Shown: piece by piece, positions 27,278 to 35,284 of the stretch
Numbering within the stretch: position 1 is the stretch's first letter
Layout of the letters: every line of letters begins with the position of its first letter
DNA from: CAYVHB01 sp964450865
Lineage (GTDB): Bacteria; Bacillota; Clostridia; Saccharofermentanales; UBA5734
Assembly (NCBI GenBank): GCA_964450865.1
Contig: CAYVHB010000012.1
Coordinates: 1-64,000 of the forward strand
Reading direction: 5' to 3'
DNA: 64,000 nt
The notes under the pieces: generated by a model
Database searches by the model: none
Seen by the model: only the letters and a program-made list of their open reading frames with translations
Told to the model about the DNA's origin: nothing
Translations under genes and position numbers: made by a program

Positions 27278-28306
27278 ATGCTTTTAACTGGTCAATCCTG
27301 CGATCGGGAGTATCCCATTCATGTTCAGGCCGGCTGTATTGGTCAATTGAACCGGCTTTTGCCGCAATTGACTGAGCATCACCGCCTGATAATCGTGACG
27401 GACCGTGAAGTCACCGGTCTTCACCTCGCCCGCTTCCAGCAGCAGATCACAGCCCTCGGTCTCAAGACTTTAGCTGTGACTACTGACGGGTCAGAGGCTG
27501 GCAAGAACCTGGATTCCGTCAAGCAAGTCTATGAACAGCTGCTCGATATGGAATTGACAAGCCGCGACTGCCTGCTGGCCCTTGGTGGTGGCAGTGTCAT
27601 CGACCTGACGGCCTTTGTTGCTGCCACCTTCCTGGGGGGGGTCGATTATGTTCAGGTTCCGACGTCCTTGCTGGCCATGGTGGATTCTTCAATCAGCCTG
27701 ACCAGCCGACTGAATTTTCGCAGCAGCAAGAACCTGATCGGTGTTCCCAACAATCCTCTCGCCGTCTTCGTCGATCCGGACTTCCTGCAGACCCTGCCGC
27801 CCAAGCATCTGGCCAATGGATATGCCCAGATCATCCAGTCCGGCTATCTCCAGGACGAACAGCTGATCAGCAGCCTGGAATCGGGGACCTGGGACCGCCC
27901 GGAGATTATTTTCAAAGCGATTGCCGCCAAGATTGCCGTCATGAAACGTGATCCGCGCCTGCTGCAGTTCGGCCAGCCAGTTGGTGATGCCATCGAAGGC
28001 CATTTCCGGTTTCTGAAATATATGCATGGTGAGGCCCTGGCGCTGGGCATGCTGGCAGCTTCGCCCAATGACCGCTTGCGCCAGCTGCTGGTTCGTTTTC
28101 ATTTGCCAGTGACCATTGAAGGCGTAGCCCCGGAGACCCTGATCAAGCGCATGGCCCGCAATTGTGCTTTGCATGGTGACACGATCGACCTGGTACGGGT
28201 CAGCCAGCCCTGCCAGCCTGTTATCGAGACCTTGCAGGTCAGCACCCTGGATCCGGTCCTGTCCGGATTGATTCATGCTATCAGCCCGTCCGGCCAGGGC
28301 AATTGA
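27278..28306 (+). CDS. 3-Dehydroquinate synthase-like protein with lost catalytic residues
   Basis: A 342-residue homologue of AroB. The NAD-binding LALGGGSVIDLTAFVAATFLGGVDYVQVPTS pattern (first 20 residues suffice to place it) and MVDSSI are clear. However, the GGKTGVN segment is replaced (SLTSRLN), the AEVIKYG metal and catalytic stretch reads AQIIQSG, and GHTFGHAIE reads GQPVGDAIE, so two of three zinc ligands are gone; the last (MHGEALALGM) is kept. Authentic dehydroquinate synthase activity is unlikely; a related sugar-phosphate cyclase activity or a pseudoenzyme role is possible. The ATG at 27278 follows GAAGGAGC. No other shikimate gene is nearby. Confidence 0.7.
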   Translation: MLLTGQSCDREYPIHVQAGCIGQLNRLLPQLTEHHRLIIVTDREVTGLHLARFQQQITALGLKTLAVTTDGSEAGKNLDSVKQVYEQLLDMELTSRDCLLALGGGSVIDLTAFVAATFLGGVDYVQVPTSLLAMVDSSISLTSRLNFRSSKNLIGVPNNPLAVFVDPDFLQTLPPKHLANGYAQIIQSGYLQDEQLISSLESGTWDRPEIIFKAIAAKIAVMKRDPRLLQFGQPVGDAIEGHFRFLKYMHGEALALGMLAASPNDRLRQLLVRFHLPVTIEGVAPETLIKRMARNCALHGDTIDLVRVSQPCQPVIETLQVSTLDPVLSGLIHAISPSGQGN

Positions 28307-28377
28307 CCAGCCGGCCGCAAGCTTGCAGTTTGCGCCAACACCACGTAAAATAAGAGTGTTTTGGAGGCGCATTCATC

Positions 28378-29736
28378 ATGAGTATGAAGCAGACACCTGT
28401 ATTGATGCACCAGACCAGTCGCTGGCTGGCCTGGCTGCTGGTTTTTATCATGTTCCTGCCGCTGGTTGCCTGTTCCGCGACCGACAGTCCGGCCACCAGT
28501 GATCTGCCGGCCGATTTTGGCAGCTATGGCTCGGAAATGGCCCTGGAGCTGGCTGACCGGTTTCCGCTGCGCAGTCCCGGTTCGAGCCAGGAGAGCAAGG
28601 CGGCCGCCTGGATTGCCGATGCCTTCAATGATCTTGGCTATGATCCCCAGACCGTGACTTTCAGCTTCAAGGATACGGCCGGCCAGCAGCAGCAGTCAGC
28701 CAATGTTGTCGTTATCGTCAAGGGGACCGGCTTTAAGGAGACTGATGTCAATGGCCAGACATCAACGGTCAGCCGCCAGGTGGTGGTTGGCGCCCATTAT
28801 GACGTGGCTGTTTCCGCAGCCGATGTAGCCGCGGCCAAGACTGCGAATTCAACCACCAAAAGCTCGAAAAATTCAATCAGCGGCGTGCCAGAGCCAACGC
28901 TGGCTGATTTTGACGGGATTCACGACAATGCATCCGGGATTGGCACCCTGCTGCTGATTGCCCGCCAGCTCAAGAGCGAACTGCCCCGATATGATGTCGT
29001 TCTGGTAGCCTTCGGAGCCGCAGAAGCCGGCCTGGCTGGCGCCAGCGCTTATGTGAAAAGCCTCGATACCGCCGCGCTGGCTAAAACCGACGCCATGTAT
29101 AATATTGAAGCGATTTATGCCGGCGATAAGGTCTATGCCCATGCCGGACAGAACTCGGTCCTGCCCAACGATCAGAAAATCTATGAAAAGCGGCGCAAAC
29201 TCTACGAAGTAACCGACATCTTTTACGAATATACGCTCAATACACTGAATAAATTCAATCTCAACACCAATCAGTCGTCGATTGAGGTGCCCTGGCCGGA
29301 TGACAAAACCACCGCGTTGTACCGGGAGTGGACTTTGCACGAGTCTGATCACACGCCATTTGACAAGCTGGGTATCCCGATCGTCTATTTTGAATCATTT
29401 GATTATGACCGGACCAAGCTGAGCAGCATGAAGGAAAGCGCGAATCCGGCTTTTACTTCAACCAAGGGTGCCATACGCCATACCCGCTTTGATTCGACGG
29501 CCTTCCTGCAGGCCCTGCTAAACCAGAAAAATATCACGGCAGCTGTGACCACGACAACAACGACTGCTCCGGCCAGGACAACCAAGGCCAGCAAGACAAC
29601 ACCAGCCGCCACAGCGACAGCCAGCCCGACGCCGGCTGCTGCCCCGACGGTCAGTCCGGCCGCGAATGTTGATCAGCTGACCCGGCGGATCAACAACATC
29701 GCCTTCCTGATCGTCAAAGCGGCGCAGAAGGAATAA
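28378..29736 (+). CDS. M28-family peptidase-like lipoprotein
   Basis: A 452-residue protein. The signal sequence ends in the lipobox LVAC (about 29-32), so it is probably anchored to the membrane outside the cell. The M28 fold is supported by VVVGAHYDVAV (metal His, Asp), FDGIHDNASGIGTLL (bridging Asp), FGAAEAGLAGASAYV, and ESDHTPFDKLGIP (metal His). In the FG-E-E-GL motif the first Glu, the general base of M28 aminopeptidases, is Ala, so activity is doubtful. A Thr/Ala/Pro-rich tract (about 385-425) precedes a helical C-terminus. It lies 71 nt after the AroB-like gene. Confidence 0.8.
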   Translation: MSMKQTPVLMHQTSRWLAWLLVFIMFLPLVACSATDSPATSDLPADFGSYGSEMALELADRFPLRSPGSSQESKAAAWIADAFNDLGYDPQTVTFSFKDTAGQQQQSANVVVIVKGTGFKETDVNGQTSTVSRQVVVGAHYDVAVSAADVAAAKTANSTTKSSKNSISGVPEPTLADFDGIHDNASGIGTLLLIARQLKSELPRYDVVLVAFGAAEAGLAGASAYVKSLDTAALAKTDAMYNIEAIYAGDKVYAHAGQNSVLPNDQKIYEKRRKLYEVTDIFYEYTLNTLNKFNLNTNQSSIEVPWPDDKTTALYREWTLHESDHTPFDKLGIPIVYFESFDYDRTKLSSMKESANPAFTSTKGAIRHTRFDSTAFLQALLNQKNITAAVTTTTTTAPARTTKASKTTPAATATASPTPAAAPTVSPAANVDQLTRRINNIAFLIVKAAQKE

Positions 29737-29827
29737 GGCGGGTCCGCTGCAATCCTGCATGGCCTGCAGCACGGAATGGCACTGATTGCTGCGCAGAGGG
29801 AGCAGGGCAGGTCCGCTGCAGCGGCAT
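29722..29827. repeat. Direct repeat that copies the end of the M28 gene
   Basis: About 37-39 bp beginning GCGCAGAAGG at 29722 (inside the last codons and stop) recur imperfectly from 29791 (GCGCAGAGGG), a 69-bp offset; GGTCCGCTGCA is shared. Confidence 0.65.
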
Positions 29828-29940
29828 GCCCGACCGGCATTACGCCCGGGGGTTACATGATTGTAACGCTCACAATGGAACAGTGCGGTTAGCGAAGGCC
29901 AGGCTGGCCGCGATGGTAGACCCGGAAAGGAGCCATTCAG

Positions 29941-31140
29941 ATGCTGCTGGGTGTTCATCTCAGGAATTTCGGAGTCCTGCATGATGTGCAGATCGGGATT
30001 CAGGCCGATACGCTGCAAAGCCAGGCTGCCGGCTGGCCGCTGATGCCGCTGACCGCGCTCATCGGCCGCAACAGTACCGGCAAGAGCTCCTTGTTCGATG
30101 CCCTGTCTTTCCTTAGCGATTGCCAGCGCCACGGGGTCCAGTATGCCTCGACTGCGCATGGCCGTGGCGGATTTGCCCGTCTTCTGACGGTCGGCAATTG
30201 CCGCTCGATATATTTTGAGCTCCTGATCCATCTGGAGTCCGTGCATTATTATCTGGCCTACCAGCTGGAGCTGACCTGTGACGGCCATGGCCGGCCGCGG
30301 GTTGCCAATGAGTCGGTACGCAAGATCTGGCAGCGCGACGATGGTTCCTGGCAAGATCACGTGCTGCTGGCCATGCAGAATGGTCGCGGCCAGGTTTATC
30401 TGGATGGCCAGATCCGCAAGGCCGGCGTCAGTGACAACAAATATCCGGCCCTGGCCGCTTACGGCTCGCTGATTGATTATCCGGAGCTGCAGCAGCTCCA
30501 CATGCAGCTCGACCGCTGGTACTTCTGCCAGCTGGGAGCTTTGCGCAATGGCCACGCCCGGCCGGAAAGCGGCGGGCATAAACACCTCAATGCGACTTGC
30601 GACAATGTGGCAAATGTCCTGACTTACTATCGGACTGAGCATCCGCGGGCTTATCGGGACATGATCCGCCGCATCAGCGAGAAGATGCCCAACGGCCGGC
30701 CCGTGGCTGACGCCTTTGCCGCCGGTGAACTGACCTCGGGCAGCATGAAGCTGTTTACCTTCCTGCTGCTGCTCGCTGACCCGCTGCCCCGGCCGCTGAT
30801 TTGCCTGGAGCAGCCGGACGGGGATCTCTATCATGACATGGTTGACGCCCTGGCTTTCGAAATGCGTGATTATACCATGCGTCATCCGGATTGCCAGATC
30901 CTGTTTACGACGCACAGCCCCTATATCCTGGAAGCCATGCAGCCTGCTGAAGTCTGGGTGTTCGAGCGCCGGGAAGAAGGCGGTGAAGATGCGCCGGGCC
31001 GGCATTTCGCCAAGGCTCGCTGTGTTGGCGCAGACCCGCTGGTTTCGGCCATGTACAAGCAGGGAGTCGGTATGGGCGCAATGTGGTACGGCGGCCATTT
31101 TGAGTCCCGCAATCTGGCTGACGAGTCCTCGGCGCGGTGA
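29941..31140 (+). CDS. AAA family ATPase (AAA_15/21-like), candidate defence ATPase
   Basis: A 399-residue ABC-like ATPase without membrane segments. Walker A is IGRNSTGKSS (about 41-50); FLSDCQRHGVQYASTAHGRGG is typical of the AAA_21 group. A signature-like LTSGSMKLFTFLLLL, Walker B LICLEQPDGDLYHD and the switch FTTHSPYILEAM follow. This architecture occurs in OLD, PARIS and similar systems, where the ATPase senses infection and controls a partner nuclease. Here the partner is the Toprim-like gene starting 4 nt downstream. AAAGGAG lies upstream of the ATG. A house-keeping role in DNA repair is the main alternative. Confidence 0.8.
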   Translation: MLLGVHLRNFGVLHDVQIGIQADTLQSQAAGWPLMPLTALIGRNSTGKSSLFDALSFLSDCQRHGVQYASTAHGRGGFARLLTVGNCRSIYFELLIHLESVHYYLAYQLELTCDGHGRPRVANESVRKIWQRDDGSWQDHVLLAMQNGRGQVYLDGQIRKAGVSDNKYPALAAYGSLIDYPELQQLHMQLDRWYFCQLGALRNGHARPESGGHKHLNATCDNVANVLTYYRTEHPRAYRDMIRRISEKMPNGRPVADAFAAGELTSGSMKLFTFLLLLADPLPRPLICLEQPDGDLYHDMVDALAFEMRDYTMRHPDCQILFTTHSPYILEAMQPAEVWVFERREEGGEDAPGRHFAKARCVGADPLVSAMYKQGVGMGAMWYGGHFESRNLADESSAR

Positions 31141-31144
31141 CGGC

Positions 31145-31837
31145 ATGCATATTGAAGTACTCAGCGAAGACAAATCTGGCGGCCTGACGCTGGAGTTCCT
31201 GATGGCTACGATCCTGGCTGGCCTGGCGGCGAATCATACCTATGTCGTTCGCCCGCATCGTGGCAAGGGGACCATGCCGCACAATGAGTGGCAGCGGCCG
31301 GGCCGGCTGGCCAGTGGCCTGATGGATCTGCTGCCGGCCAAGGTCCGGGCTTATGCCATGACTTATCAGCCGCAGGATCTGCTGCTGATCGTGGTGATGG
31401 ATGCCGATGCCGATGATCCGGTTGAAATTCAGGACAGCCTGGAACGGATCGTCCATAAATTTGGCGGTGATCTGCCTTTCGTGATCGGTGTTTCGGTTGA
31501 GGAAATCGAAGCCTGGCTGCTGGGCGATCCGGCCGCGATCCGCCAGGCCTATCCGCGGGCCAGCCTGAAGCGGCTGGCTGCCTATCAGCAGGACAGTGTC
31601 TGTGGGACCTGGGAGTTCCTGGCGGGGGTGTTGCTCGGTCGCGATGCCGAGAAAGCCATCCAGATTGGTTATCCGGCCATTGGCCAGTATAAACAGGAAT
31701 GGGCCCGCAATATTGCGCCCCATCTGGATCCGCGGCGCAATGTTTCGCCAAGTTTCCAGCGGTTTTACCAGCGTCTGATCCAGCAGCTGGCCCAGGCTGA
31801 ACCCGACGCCGCTGGCCCGCCAGATCCGGCACCCTAA
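31145..31837 (+). CDS. DUF4276/Toprim-like partner of the AAA ATPase
   Basis: A 230-residue soluble protein. The N-terminal VLSEDKSGG (E8) and the DADAD motif (86-90, in LLIVVMDADADDP) fit the Glu and DxD metal-binding signatures of Toprim nucleases, and VSVEEIEAWLLGD (117-129) is the hallmark I associate with DUF4276. It starts 4 nt after the ATPase gene, so the pair is surely cotranscribed. Such ATPase-Toprim pairs resemble split OLD-family nucleases and the PARIS and RloAB-type modules. The predicted role is a nuclease released or activated by the ATPase; this is inference. Confidence 0.7.
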   Translation: MHIEVLSEDKSGGLTLEFLMATILAGLAANHTYVVRPHRGKGTMPHNEWQRPGRLASGLMDLLPAKVRAYAMTYQPQDLLLIVVMDADADDPVEIQDSLERIVHKFGGDLPFVIGVSVEEIEAWLLGDPAAIRQAYPRASLKRLAAYQQDSVCGTWEFLAGVLLGRDAEKAIQIGYPAIGQYKQEWARNIAPHLDPRRNVSPSFQRFYQRLIQQLAQAEPDAAGPPDPAP

Positions 31838-31851
31838 GCCGGACAGCCGCG

Positions 31852-33144
31852 ATGCCGATTTCACAGCCCAATGATGTACCGGCCGGGATGGGCCGCAGCC
31901 CGGGTCACGAACCTGCCGGGGCGGCCTATATTCATCTGCCTTTTTGCCGGCGCAAATGCCAATATTGCGACTTTATTTCATTTGCTGATTATCAGGCCTG
32001 GCAGCCGGCCTATCTGCAAGCCCTGCAGGCCGAAATCAGCGCCGTCGGCCGCTGGGCCCGGGAACAGGGCCTTGTCCGGCCGCTGACTTCGGTTTTCTTT
32101 GGCGGTGGCACACCGACCCTGCTGCCGGCTGCCGACCTGGCCTCTCTCCTCGATCAGCTGCACCTGGCCTTTGGCCTGGATCCTGCTGCCGAGGTCACGA
32201 TTGAAGCCAATCCGGGCACAGTCAGTCCGGCCAGCCTGGCTACGTTGCGGTCGGCCGGTTTTAACCGGATCAGCCTGGGGTTGCAGGCGGCCCAGGCGCA
32301 CCTGCTGCAGAGACTGGGCCGGATCCATTCTGCCCGGGATTTTGTCGACAGTGTCAGGGCGGCCCGGACGGCTGGCTTTACACGGATCAGCGCGGACCTG
32401 ATGATTGGCCTGCCCGGCCAGACCCTCGCAGATGTCCGGCAGACGCTGGATCTGCTGCTTAGCCTGCCCATCGAGCATGTATCGTTTTACTCCCTGATTA
32501 TCGAGCCAGATACGCCTTTCTATGACCATTATGCCGATCACCCGGAACGCCTGCCTGATGAGGACCTGGAACGGGCCATGTATGACCTGGTTCGGACGAC
32601 CCTGGCTGCCCATGGCCTCGAGCCTTATGAAATCAGTAATGCGGCCCGGCCCGGCGCTGCCTGCCGCCATAATCTCGTCTATTGGCGGGCCCGGCCCTAC
32701 TATGGCTTTGGCGTGGCTGCCCACAGCTATCTGGCCGGGGTTCGGCGCGGCAATACGGCTGACCTGGCGACCTGGCTGGCCGTCTGGGCCCCTTGCAGCA
32801 GCCAGCAGACACCAGCACCCGCGCCATCCATGACGGCTGATACCCGGACTGGCCAGCCCGTCCAGCCAGGCTGCCCCGGTTGGCCTTTTTCAGCCGTTGT
32901 CTCGCAAGAATCAATATCGCCGTTTGAAGAGATGCGGGAAGTCATGCTGCTGGGTCTGCGCCTGACGGCCGGCGTACGCTGGGCTGATTTTTCATCAGCC
33001 TTCGGCCAGGATGCGCGTATTGTTTTTGCTTCTGAACTGGCAGACCTGCAGCGCCGCGGATTGATCGATACCGACACTGACGGCGTTCGCCTGAGCCGGA
33101 TTGGACTCGACCTGGCCAATCAGGTGTTCATGGCTTTTGTCTGA
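31852..33144 (+). CDS. hemW: Radical SAM heme chaperone HemW-like protein
   Basis: A 430-residue member of the HemN/HemW family. The SAM cluster motif is C32-RRK-C36-QY-C39 followed by Asp-Phe, and FFGGGTPTLL, EANPGT, SLGLQA and the C-terminal RHNLVYW are all HemW hallmarks. HemW transfers heme rather than oxidising coproporphyrinogen. Residues about 316-352 are a Pro/Gln/Thr-rich insertion absent from most members. The gene lies directly upstream of hrcA, as is common in Bacillota. The Shine-Dalgarno is weak and the start could be the Met at residue 13. Confidence 0.88.
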   Translation: MPISQPNDVPAGMGRSPGHEPAGAAYIHLPFCRRKCQYCDFISFADYQAWQPAYLQALQAEISAVGRWAREQGLVRPLTSVFFGGGTPTLLPAADLASLLDQLHLAFGLDPAAEVTIEANPGTVSPASLATLRSAGFNRISLGLQAAQAHLLQRLGRIHSARDFVDSVRAARTAGFTRISADLMIGLPGQTLADVRQTLDLLLSLPIEHVSFYSLIIEPDTPFYDHYADHPERLPDEDLERAMYDLVRTTLAAHGLEPYEISNAARPGAACRHNLVYWRARPYYGFGVAAHSYLAGVRRGNTADLATWLAVWAPCSSQQTPAPAPSMTADTRTGQPVQPGCPGWPFSAVVSQESISPFEEMREVMLLGLRLTAGVRWADFSSAFGQDARIVFASELADLQRRGLIDTDTDGVRLSRIGLDLANQVFMAFV

Positions 33145-33212
33145 TCCGGCCGCTTCTGGCTAATCGTTCAAAAAAGGTTCACAGGTGTTTCAAGTTTTTG
33201 GCCAACTGTTGA

Positions 33213-33241
33213 TTGACAAGGCTGCGGGTTGATGCTAAATT
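33213..33241 (+). promoter_or_regulatory. Promoter of the hrcA heat-shock operon
   Basis: TTGACA at 33213-33218, 17-nt spacer, TAAATT at 33236-33241 with an upstream TG (extended -10). The CIRCE operator starts 5 bp downstream, covering the transcript start. Confidence 0.85.
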
Positions 33242-33245
33242 GTCT

Positions 33246-33272
33246 TTAGCACTCGAGAGCTTCGAGTGCTAA
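33246..33272 (+). promoter_or_regulatory. CIRCE operator
   Basis: TTAGCACTC-N9-GAGTGCTAA is a perfect match to the CIRCE consensus bound by HrcA. The repressor is encoded by the first gene of the operon. Confidence 0.98.
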
Positions 33273-33366
33273 AGGGACCAGCCCGCCGGCCAGGCGGGCC
33301 CGCAGTCCTCCGGGCAGCCGGCAATCCGGTCCGCTCGAATCAATCAGGGAGATAATCAGATCCACT

Positions 33367-34539
33367 ATGTCACTGGATGACCGGAAAAAGCAGATATTGA
33401 AGGCGATCGTTGACGATTATATCGAAACGGCTGAGCCTGTTGGCTCGAAAAGCCTGGTCAGCCGGCATAATTTTCACGTCAGCCCGGCTACGGTACGCAA
33501 TGAAATGGCTGAACTTGAAGCGCTGGGCTATCTGGAGCAGCCGCATACCTCGGCCGGCCGGGTACCATCGGATAAAGGCTATCGGGCCTATGTGGACAGC
33601 CTGATGCAGGTTGAGGATTTACCGGTCCAGGAAGCGGAAAGTATCCGCCGGTACCTGCAGGAGAACATGACGGAAGTCACCAACCTGATCCGCAAGGCGT
33701 CCCTGATCCTTTCCGAAACCACGGCTTATACGTCGGTTGTGCTTTCACCGACTTACCATAAGAGTCATCTCAAGCAGATCAAGATGCTGATGATCGAGCC
33801 GGGGCGTGCCCTGGTTGTGGTGGTGCTGTCAGCCGGGGTAGTCAAGGATCGCCTGGTCCGGATTCCCGACATGCTCGACGCCGCCCAGCTGATGCAGATA
33901 GCCACGGCGATCGAAGACGGCCTGGCCGGCATGACGCTCGAGGACATAACCCTCGTGACCATCGCCACGGCCGCCCGGGCGACCCCGCTGCCGGATTCAC
34001 TGCTCAATCAGGTGCTGTATGAGGCCTATGTGGCCATCAAGCAGGCCGACAACCTGGAGCTTTACCTGGATGGCAGTCACAAGCTGCTGGCCTACCCGGA
34101 GTTCGCCGATGTCAGCAAGGCCCGCTCAGCTCTTGATACACTGGCCCGTGATGGTATTGTGGCCGGTTATCTCAGTGAGATCAAGGATACCGAGTCCCTG
34201 ACAGCCGATGGCTTTGTGTCTGCGGCAGGCCCCGTATCCGCTGAAAGCCGGACTCCCGGTGCAGCCCTGAGCCTCTTGACCAATGACTGCAAGGCCCGCC
34301 CCGCCTATATGATCCGCATCGGCCAGGAAATCACCCTGGAGGGCTTCAAGGATTGCAGTTTTGTCACAACTACGTACAAGATCGGTGACACTTGTGCCGG
34401 CCGTATCGGGGTCATCGGACCTCGCCGCATGGCCTACGCCAAGGTCATCTCCCATATCAATTTTGTCAAAATGACCCTCAATGAACAGATCAGACGCCTC
34501 GCCAGCGGTGAGGCCCGAATGGAGGAATCGACGCCATGA
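33367..34539 (+). CDS. hrcA: Heat-inducible transcription repressor HrcA
   Basis: A 390-residue HrcA. The N-terminal winged helix (SLDDRKKQILKAIVDDYIET, EPVGSKSLV, SPATVRNEMAELE) and C-terminal GIIGPRRM-like segment (GVIGPRRMAYAKVI) are typical. HrcA binds CIRCE and releases it when GroEL becomes limiting. It is about 40 residues longer than usual; residues about 281-311 are extra. The nearest purine-rich site (AGGGAGA) lies about 14 nt before the ATG, so translation may be modest. The gene overlaps grpE by ATGA. Confidence 0.95.
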   Translation: MSLDDRKKQILKAIVDDYIETAEPVGSKSLVSRHNFHVSPATVRNEMAELEALGYLEQPHTSAGRVPSDKGYRAYVDSLMQVEDLPVQEAESIRRYLQENMTEVTNLIRKASLILSETTAYTSVVLSPTYHKSHLKQIKMLMIEPGRALVVVVLSAGVVKDRLVRIPDMLDAAQLMQIATAIEDGLAGMTLEDITLVTIATAARATPLPDSLLNQVLYEAYVAIKQADNLELYLDGSHKLLAYPEFADVSKARSALDTLARDGIVAGYLSEIKDTESLTADGFVSAAGPVSAESRTPGAALSLLTNDCKARPAYMIRIGQEITLEGFKDCSFVTTTYKIGDTCAGRIGVIGPRRMAYAKVISHINFVKMTLNEQIRRLASGEARMEESTP

Positions 34540-35126
34540 AGAAGAGCCAGAAATTCCAGCCGCCTGATGAGCAGCCAGACCAGGTTTTCGTCAATGCTGA
34601 ACCGCCGGCTGACGAGCCGATGCTGGAAGGTCCGCCGGTCGAGGAGATCGCCGACCCGACCCTCGTCTGGCAGGAGAACCTGGCAGCCCGGGAGCAAGAA
34701 CTCGCCGAGGTATCCGACAAGTATCTGCGCCTGCGCGCGGAATATGACAATTTCCGCCGCCGGACACAAAAAGAAAAGGACTCGCTTTATCAGGATTCGG
34801 TCGTTCTGGTCGTCAAGGAATGGCTGCCTGTCATAGACAATCTTGAGCGGGCAATCCTGGCCGCCAGTGAAAGCCGGAGCGAGGAAGCCCGCAATATCCT
34901 GACCGGGGTCCTGATGATCCAGAAACAGGCCCAGGAAGTCCTGAGCCGGCTGAACGTGGTGGAGATTGATTGTCTTGGCAAGCCTTTTGATCCAAACCAG
35001 CAAAACGCTGTCATGCACGTTGACGATGACACGGCAGGCCCGGCCACGGTCGTTGAAGTGTTCCAGAAAGGCTATCGCCGCGACGACCGGGTCATTCGCC
35101 ACAGCATTGTCAAAGTCGCCAACTAG
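34536..35126 (+). CDS. grpE: Nucleotide exchange factor GrpE
   Basis: A 196-residue GrpE: an acidic disordered N-terminus, the coiled-coil and helix bundle with LRAEYDNFRRRTQKEKD, and the beta-domain with GKPFDPNQQNAVMHV and VVEVFQKGYRRDDRVIRHSIVKVAN. It exchanges ADP on DnaK. The ATG overlaps the hrcA stop (ATGA) with GGAGG upstream. Confidence 0.96.
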   Translation: MKKSQKFQPPDEQPDQVFVNAEPPADEPMLEGPPVEEIADPTLVWQENLAAREQELAEVSDKYLRLRAEYDNFRRRTQKEKDSLYQDSVVLVVKEWLPVIDNLERAILAASESRSEEARNILTGVLMIQKQAQEVLSRLNVVEIDCLGKPFDPNQQNAVMHVDDDTAGPATVVEVFQKGYRRDDRVIRHSIVKVAN

Positions 35127-35284
35127 CTGCAGCCATCATCCGGATCCGCCAGCATAAAAATAAAACAGGTAAACAGACCAGTCAGGACAGACTTTAACAA
35201 CAGATAAATAACAACAGACCAGCCGCAACAGACTTACAGAATCATGCTTGGACAGCTGATTGATATTCAGGAGGATTAGCAAAA
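35127..35284. other. grpE-dnaK spacer
   Basis: 158 bp of A-rich, CAGACC/AACAGA-rich sequence with no gene. AGGAGG just before the dnaK ATG is a strong ribosome binding site. Confidence 0.6.

Noticed and set aside
29518..31173. A 551-codon minus-strand frame across the AAA ATPase gene
   Set aside because: It spans the end of one real gene, a repeat-rich gap and the next gene, and has no domain; it is antisense shadow.
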